Source: Suillus spraguei (taxonomy: Eukaryota > Basidiomycota > Agaricomycetes > Boletales > Suillaceae). Taken from it: a stretch of 64,000 bases of DNA. Shown piece by piece: positions 14,352 through 25,463 of this stretch; the first letter of the stretch is position 1, and the number at the start of each line of letters is the position of its first letter. The notes below the pieces were generated by a model. The model was not told the origin of the DNA. It worked only from the letters and a program-made list of their open reading frames with translations, and did no database searches. Position numbers and translations under genes: made by a program. Where the stretch lies: contig JABCPU010000321.1 of the NCBI GenBank assembly GCA_016800925.1, positions 1 to 64,000 of the forward strand. The letters are read 5' to 3'.

Positions 14352-16662
14352 TTAATCAACTTTCACAAATTTCTTTGCCCTGTGATCAACGCCATTCTCC
14401 TCCAGCTTCACATTCACGCCCTCGTTGGCGATAATCCCATCCTCGCCGAAATCTTCAAGTGTCAGACCACCGGCAACGAATGCCATAATGAGATGAAGGG
14501 TGTTCGACGCATCGAATGTGGTACTATAGCCACCGTTCTGTAAGATACTATACAAACCGCAGGCGAATGTGAGGATGGTGATGATGGTGCCGGGAATGAT
14601 AGCGAGAAGATATGTTGTCGACTGCGAAGTCCAACCTATTATCCATATCTGCAGTGTCCCATTAACCTGGGACTGGAGCTCGACCGGGATGTTATTATCG
14701 GTGAAGCTACCCACAGCCATAAACCCGGACCGAAGGTACTACCATGCGATGCTAAGTCAATTTGGATTGGACCTAAAGGATCAGAAACCTCACCGTGGCG
14801 GAAAACTCAACAACCCCACGCCAATAGTCCTCCTAGGAAAGGCATAACTTGAGGTGGTCAAAGACCTTACAGCATGAAACTCACTAGCTCTTCGTAAACC
14901 TGTTTCTGATTTCCAAGATTATCGCCTATAGTTGTGGTAGTTGTGGAGGAATAGATGGAGTACAGAGTATCTCCGATCGTGCTGCTCATAAGCCCCTGCG
15001 AGCTGATCGACTGAAACTTGACAACTCCTGCGATGAACGACAGTAGCTGAACATTCTCTGACCGGAAAGGGATAGATGAAAGGACCTCGGAAGAAATCAG
15101 GTCATTGGAATAATTGGCGCGGACGGTGGTCAACAGTGGGGTCACCTCACACACGCTTGCGTTAAGGAAACTATACTTGTTGAATCCTTGTGAAATAATC
15201 GCTATAGGAACAGGATCGATCAATGACTACAAACGCATATCTGTAATGGCTCACTGAAGCTTGTATGAGTTTGACTTAGATTCGTAGAAGTTTGACTCAT
15301 GTTCACAGGCCCCGGGCACACGACAGAAGGAAGAAAGCCACTCGACGAGCTCGCATTTCCAAATGCATCCACCATGGTCACATATTCCTGCATCATGGAC
15401 GTGTCTAGAAGCCGATAGTGAATTCGAGGCAAGACATACACGGTCGGAACTCACTAGTACTGCAGTTTCCGACTATGTTCCACAGGCGAAGACCAGCGAG
15501 GGAGGTGTTCGGAGCAGCTGCGTTGGCATAGACAACTTCGGAGTTGCTCGTATTCCAAGCATACTGCGTGTCATTCGAGTAAATGGGCCGGCAGTTGACA
15601 TTGGCTGTTAACCCTTGCTGCAACATGGAATGGGACCTCAATATGCCTGAAGGAAGAGGCAAGATGGTACGTTTTCCGGGAATCGGTGTTGTGTTGACCG
15701 TGACATTTCCACCAGAAAATCCAAGACGAGTACCGTTGGAACCCGGAACTGCATCTGAGCCAGAATATTCCTCAATGGCGGGTACAATTCCCTCTAGATG
15801 CACAACATATCATTGAAAAACAGCTTCAAATGACCCGATAATCCGAACCTACGAGTAGATACATTGTATTTTGCGCCATTGAAGTTAAATATTCCAGGAA
15901 GACCATAGGTCTGCCCCGCCGCAGAGATTCCACTTAGCATTCCGCCGATGTCGAGAACCTCGAAAGCATCGTCTCGAACTTGAGATGTTTGTTTTAGAAG
16001 AAACGGACGAAGCACTGGGAAAGTAGAGAGACACATACTGTTAGCGTAACCTTGATTTTTATATTCGTTGAGGAGCATGGTGGAGAACGCGGTTCCAGTA
16101 ATGTCAAGTTCATATCCTCGCATGGGAATCGGCATTTGGAGGTAGTCTGGTGTCAGGATATTTGTCCACCTATATCCGCACTTAAATTAGACAATGCTAC
16201 AATAGCACGATCTCAGCAGTGAGTTACCCAGCTGTCAAGAGTCTCAGCACACCATAGACGAACAGCGTCAGGGTGGTCAATTTCCAGTGTCTACGGCTCA
16301 ACATGTATGAGCCCTTCGACAAAGCGACACCGGCGCTTAGTAGAACAAGAGATATAGGGTTCGACATGCGATGTCTCAATGCCTCCTTAATTGAAATCGC
16401 GAAAAGACTAGGAGACTATGTGAGTGGTATGCTATAGAATAAAAGGGTATACAGACGTAGCGGTAGACACTGCAAGCGCAGTGGCTATCAACGAGGCTAC
16501 GAACGTCACCACTTTGAGGTGTTGCTCCCATAAGTCGATAACTCGATCGGATGGATAGAGGTAACGGTGATAGAGCACTGCGCCAAGAAATCCGTACCCA
16601 AATGCCAGGATAATAACTTGGATAGTGATGTAAGTGGTGTGGCGTAGAAAGTGCCCGGACAT
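14352..16662 (-). CDS. Uncharacterised multi-spanning membrane protein, copy B (intact)
   Basis: This is the tandem paralogue of the gene at 10785-13110, with the same exon structure and the same order of parts: N-terminal helices (ITIQVIILAFGYGFLGAVLY; VTFVASLIATALAVSTAT), a third helix ending in VLRLLTAG, an Asn-glycosylation-rich ectodomain (GGNVTVNTT, NASVCEVTPLLTTV, SFIAGVVKFQSISSQG), EDYWRGVVEFSAT, a C-terminal helix STTYLLAIIPGTIITILTF and an acidic tail ending FVKVD. Every junction I checked stays in frame, so this copy appears functional. Protein similarity to copy A looks roughly 65-75 percent by eye. The coding and 3' flanking sequences were duplicated together. No function is assigned. 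Confidence 0.8.
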
Positions 16663-17437
16663 AGCAGAAACAACTTGAAGGTGCTAGATGGTGCGGAATC
16701 GATCCTGGTACTCTGATATAAATATTCAGAGTACCACTAGCACTAACTTTGAAAAATTTTGATGGCAGCTCATTGGCGACGAACCTCTGTTCGCGTCCGT
16801 AACACGAGTCATGAGTTCAAAGTTCATCTCGGAGATCGAGCGCTCACAGCTATCAAGAAATGCGCGACCAGTTAGCTAAAGATAGAAGTTACCGCATGGC
16901 GTTTGAACTAAGCTGCTGTGGTATGTTAACCACGCGTTTACGGGTAAGATTCCGTAGCGATTGATCGGGATTCGGGAGTACAATGATGAAAGTTCGTGAT
17001 TTATGTAAATGTTTGACTCTCCAATGGGAATTTATATTAGCTAATCAACCAGATAACCTGTGGCTAGCCTTGGGCCGGCCCCTGGCCAACTCAATCTGCA
17101 AAACTACTGAAATGAATTAACGTTTACTCGGAGTGCGTGTTACTCTAGGAGTCCCGCTGTTCCCTCCAATGCTTACGACTTCGAACTACATGTAGAGATC
17201 AGTCGTTTTCGCACTGAATATTACAGTAATTGAATATCGCCGCTTCTCCTCGCTCTTATGTAAATGCTTCAAAAATGGTATAAGTTGTAGTGACAATTTT
17301 CGCGTGCATCTTGGTTTTAACTTACAGCTCCTTTCAACGGAGTGGAATCGCCATCTAGAGGAACTGGTACTCCTTCGCACTTATTAAATGATCTACAGGT
17401 AGCTGATGCATTTTATGGCTTCAGATATTTCGTTGAA
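16663..17437. other. Divergent intergenic region
   Basis: This is 775 bases between the start of membrane-protein copy B (minus) and the start of the glycosidase (plus). It should contain both promoters. I see no clear TATA box, repeat or RNA gene. Confidence 0.45.
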
Positions 17438-20004
17438 ATGCATCTTCTCCTCGTCCATTCGTTATTCTTTTCCTTCGGCCTTGCTCGGGCAGCTGTGACT
17501 GCCTATGGTCCTCATGTCCAGTCACCATTTGGGACCACGACAGCTGCCTCTGCCTCATACACGGGTGCTGCTTCATACGATCAAACAGTATTAACTCCAC
17601 CGGCACCGCCTAATCCTCCCCCACCCACTCAGTTCAATGTAGAGCTGCAGACTGGAGGAGATGCCTCGGGACTTTCAATTCAACAAGAAGGTTCATTCTT
17701 TGGCTTCAGTATAGAGTTTAGTGTCACGACACAAGTCCGTGAGTACTTCCTTCACTTGCATTTATATCTACTGAACATGTCTTGTAGTCGGGTTGAACAG
17801 GTAACGAATTCGGTTACTAATTAGGACTATATTTTTACCCCGATCGGAGTTCTTTCCTTCAAGTGCCATTTCTCAACCTTATGGCCAACCTACGACAACG
17901 CGGGGGTAGCGTGAAGGTTCGTGTCGGTGGTAACACTCAAGAAACCGCTACCCTAGTGGCTAGTACCCCGGACGGTGCTGCTCTTGAGAAGGACTACGGG
18001 AGTTCATCTAACCCTGTGAATGCTTTTTTTACTCGATTATCTTGAGACTGAACATCTCCAAGACGGGAACACCGCCCCTTGTCTTCACGAGCGAGATCAT
18101 CAAAATGATGGCTGAGATATCTGCACTTACCGAAGTCTACTGGTACATGGGTATGCGATATATGATAATGCTCTTGTTGTCACTAACCTTCTTGTGCAGG
18201 TATACCGTTCAACGACACTCAGCATTGGCGTTTGCAGATCGCTGAAGTCGGAGAAGCGATGCTCGGAAATTACCTAATTGGTCTACAGGTCTGGAAACAC
18301 GACGTATAATCCGATGGTCTCTGATTGTTTTTGCTTTAGGCCGGCAACGAGCCTGATCTCTACTCAAGACACGGTCACCGGCCGGATGTAAGGTTCTCCG
18401 GCTTCACTATGCATCCCATTGTTGACCTTGCTGCAGTCTTATGACCCCCGGGATTACAAGGATGAATTCGAATCTCTTATTGACGCAATAACCGCAGACT
18501 CTAATATTCCCAACAAAAATCTACTCATTGGCCCCAACCTGGCTGGCGTGTGGAGCCCAACAGATATCTGGGAAACCGGGTTCGCCACAGATTTTAACCA
18601 AAACCTTGCTGCACTGAGTGTTGAAAGGTGAACAATAGATTGTCTATCATCATCGTCTTCTGGCTCACAACCCTGAAGGTACCCCACTGATAACTGTTAC
18701 GCTCTGTTCGGCATAGGAACCCCGCGCTCTGGCCAGGACATGTTCCCGTCTTTCTTGACACACCAAGCTGGAAAGAACATCGTTAACGAGTTCCCCGGTG
18801 CCCCCGCCTATGCGCAATCCGTTGGAAAGCCCTTCATCGTGACAGAAACTAATACGGCATCTTGTGGAGGTTTTCCCGGGTTAAGCGACAGCTTTGGGGC
18901 CGCCCTGTGGGGAATTGACTATGCTCTCCAGCTAGCATACAGCAATTTCTCAACTGTTCTTTTCCATGTCGGTGGACAGAGCGTATATTACAATGTATGT
19001 TCGACTCCAGTCTTGTTGTCATTCAACTTTTGACCATCGTCTCCTGCAGCCCTTTACACGTCCGTGTTAATCGTCCTACTCAAATGGAGATTTTTCTAAC
19101 TTTATCCCTTAGCGCCTGTCACAAACCAGTCGACATTCCATCAGTGGACCATTGGTATGGGCTGGCTTGCATCATTTCTCTAATGGATGTTAACGAAGCT
19201 CCCATCGCAGGTCCCATCTATTATTCGGCTCTAGTAGTTGCAGAAGCACTGGGTTCCTCCAATGTCGCCCAGGTCCTAGATCTGCAGGCAAACGGTGGAA
19301 ACGACTACACTCCGGGTTATGCGATTTACGAAAATGGCCAGCCGGTCCGTGTCGCGCTGACTAACTTCATCTCGGATCCGTCTGGCAATAGCGATTACAC
19401 TGCGAATATTTCAATTGGGGGGACAGTGCCCGCTCAAGTGCAAGTCAAGTGAGTGATTCCTGTATTGTCATGAATTCATTGTTTTCTAACACCCACTCAG
19501 GTACCTCCTGGCTGACTCCGTTGCACAAACATACAACTTCACATGGGCTGGACAGGTATGGACAGCATTAATTTTCTGCATTGACCACCTCTCATGATTC
19601 CTTAGTCTTTCGGCGGCCCATTCACATCAGACGGGCGACTTAATGGCACACTCGACATACAGACTATTCCCTGTGACCAGACTAATAACGTGTGTCAAGT
19701 CCAAGTACCTGCTCCCGGTTTCGCCCTTGTATTCCTCACCGATAATGCGCTATCGGAGTCGGACCAGAGCTCAACGATGACTTTCCCAACCACTGCATAT
19801 ACAAATCTCCATGGACCAACCTTCACCATTGACCCCTCCGTTCTGGCTACTTCGAATGGTGAGAAAGGGTTAACCGACGCTCTTGCGGGCACGAGTCAAG
19901 GTCGACAGATGAGCAGCGCACTGGGAATTGCGCAAGTGCTGCCTAGCTTAGTCGCTGTCGTGGCAGGTGCTGTCATAGTCGGGCGTCTGGCCCTCATGCG
20001 ATGA
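17438..20004 (+). CDS. GH79-type glycoside hydrolase (beta-glucuronidase/heparanase-like), secreted and probably GPI-anchored
   Basis: It starts at MHLLLVHSLFFSFGLARA, a signal peptide, followed by a Pro-rich linker. The catalytic domain shows EGSFFGFSIEFSVTTQV, SSFLQVPFLNLMANL, GGSVKVRVGGNTQETA, QAGNEPDLYSRHGHRP (acid/base Glu) and KPFIVTETNTASCGG (probable nucleophile Glu). The C-terminal beta domain (YTPGYAIYENGQPVRVALTN) is of the Glyco_hydro_79C kind. The tail ends in a hydrophobic stretch (LPSLVAVVAGAVIVGRLALM) preceded by small residues, typical of a GPI-attachment signal. About ten short introns are needed, and I find no lesion. One exon, 17788-17800, is only 13 nt and is required to read VLGLNSSFLQV. 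Likely role: removing glucuronic-acid residues from wall or host proteoglycans, either extracellularly or at the cell surface. Confidence 0.88.
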
Positions 20005-21655
20005 ACGTTTTGCATTTTTCAATCAGTTTAGCGGGTCAGGAGTTTTTTTTCTGGTTCATTTACATTTACTTGCACTCACGTCAGAATTGATCATTAACAT
20101 TGCTGTGTAGCATAACATTCTTTCGTTGACATATGCTTTGGATTACTTGGAACTGACCTGCTGCATCATGACATACCTTATCTTTCACTAATCCTACTCA
20201 CGATCTTTTTATCCATCCATTAACTACTACATCCCCAAATTTATCAGCGCGGCTTTCAGAAGATGAGTGGTGCACAGCTGAATTGACTTCAAGATGAAAT
20301 TCGAATAATCAAGTCCCCAAAAGAATTGTCACTCGTTAGAGGCTCGAGTAAAGCTCTACGCTGGTGTGATCCTTCTATTACACTTTTTCATGCTCTCTGG
20401 CGAGTCATCATCGGGGTCAAGTAGTTATTAATCACTATGTATTACGGGCCTCCTGATCGATAAGGAGAGCATCACCCTTGTCTTATCTTATTATTTTCTC
20501 GGTACTTGCCAGGCATCTTTATTGGTTTGACCGAGTGGTTCACGTTACTGCCAACAAATACATATCGATACGTTCGCTTCCTCACCTCAAATACATTTAT
20601 CAATATTGCATCACATATCAATCAATTCACCTATTATTGCAGAGACACAAATGTCTGAGGATAATGGTACGTTGGTAACAACTCCGTTATCCAGGGATTT
20701 CATCCCCGACGAAGCGGGGTCTTCAACATGTGGAAGTAACTCCGAGGTACACTGTCACAATGATGGGATCTGCAGAACGTCGACCAATCTCCACAACCTC
20801 AACAAGGTCTTGCATGATAGCAATCTTGTAGAGTGTAAAATCATTTACGTCATCGCCATCATACAAGACCACGAGGTACCAATCACAGTATTGCTAGGAA
20901 TGACTGTCATCCTAATAGGCTATAATTGTGCCTACCATGTAGTGATTGATCATACAGCTGTACTACCCGGGTAGATTTAAATATACGTGACTCCCGCAAA
21001 AGAGTGTTGGAGCTGGAGAACGGCGCTCAAGTGTCTACGACATGGCGCGAGACGGCAAGGAGAGGACAGTCTACGACGTAGGTATTTATACGTACTATCC
21101 GAGCAGTGAACGATGACGAAGGGCGGTACTAGACTCTAACAAAGAGAAATGGTATGGATCTGCGTATCTCAGAGCAGTGGTAGAGTTACCATCAAGACTC
21201 CCAAATGAGAATTGTCGATCATAGTAAGCTTGTGTTCCCACCAGTGCATTCTTCATCGCCTGCAGTGATGGAGGGCCCGAAGGTTATTTTCCGTCCATTT
21301 AGGTAATGACCTAGCGGGAAGGCAACAGGATGCAAAAGTATTGACATCACAAACTACTAAGAGGTCGAGAAAGTAATTTTGTTTCCGAGTTTTGAGATGA
21401 TGATGGCCAAGATCACAGCCTTATCTAATCTCCGAATTTTATTTTTTGATCAATATCTGCATAACTACACATATTATACGGTGCCAAAGCAGGTTTGTTT
21501 GCCAGCACACTGAAGTTGAAGTCAACATCCAGTACTCAGTCCTTCGTATTCAATTTCGACTTAGTTTGACTCATCGCGGCCGAATCTGTTAACGTCCAAC
21601 CAACCGCTTTCCTCACCGCTTTCAGTTTTCCTGAATTATTTTTTGTTTATAACCC
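20005..21655. other. Intergenic, 1.65 kb
   Basis: 3' region of the glycosidase and promoter of the La gene. A frame from about 20651 (MSEDNGTLVTTPLSRDF) to 20974 ends with a hydrophobic stretch (EVPITVLLGMTVILIGYNCA) but shows no recognisable family, no clear partner exon and a weak context, so I leave it unannotated. No repeat was recognised. Confidence 0.4.
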
Positions 21656-23457
21656 ATGTCTACGGAGTCTGTAGGAGCTTCTGGCGAAAAAAAACCTGCA
21701 AAGGTTACGGCAATACATGAAGGAAGTGAAGATGAGAAGTTGCAGAATGCTCGCAAGCAGAGTATGTGTTTTTTCTATCATCTTTCTGCCGAAGGATAAT
21801 TAACTGTAACTGTCGACTCCATGATTTCATAGTCGAGTTCTATTTTGCAGACTCGAACCTGCCATTTGATAAGTGTGCATGATGATCATGCACTGCGTGC
21901 ATGGCTAATATGATTCAGGTTCATGTGGAGTCTCCACACCGCAAATGCAGAACACTGGGTACCCATCAAAACCGTCTCTTCGTTCAAGCGCATGCGAGAG
22001 TATGTGTCGAATGGCCATGAGTGGATAGTGAAGGCCTTACGGACGAGCGAGGAGCTGGAAGTAGATGAAGCTGGTGAAAATGCGAGGCGTCGCACAGAGG
22101 TACAACCACCCAAGGGTCAGTTTGAGAGAAGTATCTACGCAGTAAGCTATATTATCGAGGTATTGGCAAATTTGCTCATGCGTGACACTGCAGAAAGGGT
22201 TTGGCGACGAGACCTCCGATCTTCAGAAGAAGTTGGAAGAGTTTTTCAGCCAGTATGGAGAAACGAATGCTGTCAGGATGCGTCGTGTAGATGGGAACAA
22301 GCAATTCAAGGTATGCTTCATAAACTTAATCAACACATGCGCTCGTCATACTTTTCGCAGGGATCAGTCTTTGTCGAATTTACAGAGATGAAATCCGTGG
22401 AAGCATTCCTAAATGCTGATCCTAAACCATCTTGGGATGGCACGGAGCTACTGATTATGTCCAAGTATAGTGTTTCTCTCTCTGAGTTGTTCTCTCTAAT
22501 AGTCTCTAGGGAGGCTTACTGTGACATGAAAATCAAAGAGAAGGGTCTTACTGGCAAGACTGCAGAGATGCGCAAGGACAGTATTGCAAGTCGGAAGGGA
22601 TTCAATGCGTTCCAGGAGATGCAGGACGAGAAGAAGGGGAAGGGTCAAAGGGGTAAAGACAAGCTCAACCCCGAAGTCTGGCTCGAGTTCATGGGGTCTA
22701 AGATTCGTGTGCAAGAGGTTGATGGGGGCAGCGTGAAGAGTGAGGATGTGCCATATATCAAGGGCGCAACAATGAAGTTTACGGGCTGTGGTGGTGATGC
22801 TAACTTCACGGAGATGAAGGTAATTTGGTGGCTTGCACTTCGTCTGTCAATGCTCTGACTTCCTGGACTGGTAGACTCCTTTGAGAGAGCGCTTTGCCCG
22901 GGTACCATACATCCAATTCTCAAAGGGGGATGACTTTGGTCTAGTCGGATTCGATAAAGCCTTGACGGAAGATGAGATCGAGTACGTGAAGACCAACCTG
23001 AAGACCGTGAATTCCAATGATGTCCAGTGGTCTATACCGGAAGGTACTGTCATCCTCGCATTGTGTACGATCTGTGCCTTACCCCTGTTGTTATGTCGCA
23101 GAGGAAGAAGAGAAACAATTCCAGATTGATCGTGCAAACTTTGCTGCACGATCAGTTCTCTCGCGTTCTCAGGACCGAAAAGGTGGATCATCACGAGGTG
23201 GACGTGGAGGCGGACGTGGGGGCGGACGTGGGGGCCGAGGTGGGAGGGGTGGTGGAGGCCGTGGTGGGAGAGGTGGAGGCCGTGGTGGAGGTCGCAGTGG
23301 CGAGAAAAGCCAGTCCACCGCAACGTCTGAGGAACAGAGCGGAGAAAAGCGCAAACGGGCCGTTGAGCCAGACGGCGGCCCTGATACTGGTGTTCGTGGC
23401 CAGGCTATCCCCACGATTGCGCCATCAAAAAAAGCAAAAACGGATGCTACATTGTAG
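21656..23457 (+). CDS. La RNA-binding protein (La/SSB homologue)
   Basis: La binds the 3' oligo-U ends of RNA polymerase III transcripts and helps tRNA maturation in the nucleus. The start is MSTESVGASGEKKP at 21656. The La domain follows (IEFYFADSNLPFDKFMW, VPIKTVSSFKRM), then RRM1 (KGFGDETSDLQKKLEEFFSQ, GSVFVEFTEMKSVEAFL), a basic charged linker (KEKGLTGKTAEMRKDSIASR), a second RRM-like part (FTGCGGDANFTEMK, RVPYIQFSKGDDFGLVGFDK), a long RGG box (about 23165-23300) and a C-terminal basic nuclear-localisation motif (PSKKAKT). About seven short introns are used. The ATG follows a pyrimidine-rich leader. All parts are in order with no lesion, so this is a housekeeping gene. Confidence 0.93.
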
Positions 23458-23996
23458 TAATATCCAATAAGTTGTGTATTATGCAAGTATTGCAGCTGCA
23501 GTCTGTATTTTGGGGCAGTGTATTCCGTCTTGAAAGATATCTGTTGTAACTTTCAGTACTCATACTCAATATTATTGTATTATCATTGTGCAGAAAAGAT
23601 AACGATATAGAGGAATCAAATAGTTGACACGAATAACAGCGGGTACTTGAAGCCAAGGACTTCGCAGAAGACGTGTATATGCGGCATGGCACACATCCAG
23701 ACAATGGACGGTAAGATGCTGTGTAAGCTGTGTAGTTGCAGCCTCTATAACAGGTCGCACGGGCATCTTGCACTGCAGTTGCTCAGCACCCTATACTTTT
23801 CTCTAGACACAACACCACCCACGTCGCAGAGAACGTTTCCCGTAACCCTTTCTCACTGCATAGTAATATCAATCTGCGCGCCTAGCAGGAATGAATGACA
23901 GGCAAGCCCATTTTCCGTTTTCTTCGGCTGCATTGTTCTAAAGACTTTCCTGCTCAAAGTACTCCCAAGTGTAATCCTCCTCATAAACTTTGTGAC

Positions 23997-24592
23997 ATGG
24001 AGAGACAGCAGTTTGTAGACTTGGAAAAGGTTGAGGGATTGGTTCCAGAATCGGAAGAGGAAGAAATCTTGAGTTCCAACGAAGCTTCCATGGAGATGCT
24101 TGTCGTCATGCTTAACTGGACAATGTTCTCAGTGAGTCGGCATCGTCAGCAGTATTATTTCGCTCTCTAATGACACATGGTTTTATTTTCCAACTCCAGG
24201 CCATGATAACGGGGTCAATTTGGTGGTTCAAGTTCAATGAGCCGCCACCAGGCTCCTCTGTCAACGTTGATGCCCCTACGCATGAACCTCAAACGCCTTC
24301 GCTGCGCTATACGCTCACACAAGGAGTCCTCTTTGTCGGCGTTTCACTGAGTTTCTGCGTTGTATTCCTCATCGTTTTGAGCAAGATCGTTATGCGCCAG
24401 CGCACGCTCACTCTGAGAAGGCCTCCTGATGGCCCCCGTCGCCTCTCCAGGTCCAGGATTCAATCTCTACGCGCGATACCAGCATCCATGCCCACGTGGT
24501 TCATGCAGTTTCTGAAGTCGTTGCAGTATCTATTTCCACTTGTTCAGTTTGTGGTTACGTTTGCACTACTTGCACTCTTTTGGTTCTTTTAG
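23997..24592 (+). CDS. Small uncharacterised membrane protein
   Basis: Two exons, 23997-24131 and 24200-24592, give about 176 residues. The start MERQQFVDLEKVEG leads into an acidic stretch (PESEEEEILSS). Next is a hydrophobic or amphipathic part joined across the intron (LVVMLNWTMFS / AMITGSIWWFKF), then a clear membrane helix (LFVGVSLSFCVVFLIVLSKIV), a basic cytosolic loop (RPPDGPRRLSRSR) and a last helix ending in LLALFWFF. An upstream in-frame ATG at 23895 exists, but the region between looks non-coding. I do not recognise the family. It lies tail-to-head after the La gene with about 540 bases between. Confidence 0.6.
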
Positions 24593-25463
24593 TGGGCCAC
24601 CCTTCCAGGAGCCCTTGCTAATTGTCCTTCTACCCTCCCAATACGATAACAATACTTCTGTTTTTTTTTGTAATGGGGTTTATGTTCACCTCCACTCTTG
24701 AGGCTGTAAAGAATGAGGCATATGGGTTTTGTGACCGTCTTTCCCTCATGCGATTTCCTTTCGCCGATTCATCAGCCACAAAACGATTTCATATCATTTT
24801 ATCTCCTTTCATTGCGAGCGCAAGTAGCCAGCAATATATCGATCTTGACTAGCAACGATACATATGATAGAAATTGTAGCGAATAAAGCTTGAGACTATG
24901 TACTAGGAATCCAGAAAGATAACACTCTTGTGCTTCTAGCTTATGTAATAATTATCCCTCTGGTTAGTGTGTTTTGCAGTATCATTACTACTAGTAATAT
25001 TGAACCTTTGCAAAGATACATCGTCTAAACCTCAGTGCCATGCTTGCGCAATTACGGTCAATTGATTTTTAAGCTAAAGTGCTTTTTGGCCGCTGGCCTG
25101 CCAGTGGCAGGCATTACGTATGATCCGTTGGCTGTTGTTTACCATTACTACGAAGGCAGAATATTGCAAGACTCACTTGCCAGCTGGTGATATAGCAACT
25201 CTGGAATCGGAACTTCAAAGCTCAAACTATTGAACTGCAGCTTTTGATTTCAGTGTAGGTTCCAGGGCATTCGGCTTTGCGTCCTGGGTGTCTAACGATA
25301 TGCGGAGCGAATTTCTGAATTGAAATTGCGGAGAGGCACAAAAATGCCCGGTACACGCACTGGCAGCACAGCACCTGCCACCTCTGAAATTTAGGTCAAG
25401 ATACCCACAAATTCTACAGCAAGTTGTGCTCCACAGGAGTCTACACCACCCACCTCGAGCAGT
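24593..25463. other. Intergenic
   Basis: No supported gene. A 76-codon frame at 24622 is hydrophobic but probably the 3' untranslated region of the preceding gene. 25340-25463 is the probable leader of the WD40 gene; related sequence stands in front of its second copy at about 28490-28570. Confidence 0.4.

Noticed and set aside
20606..20974. 122-codon frame with a hydrophobic C-terminal stretch
   Set aside because: No family resemblance and no supporting exon structure; it could be real, but I cannot support it.
22847..23486. His-rich and Pro-rich minus-strand frames over the La gene
   Set aside because: Shadow of the GGA/CGT-rich RGG-box coding sequence.
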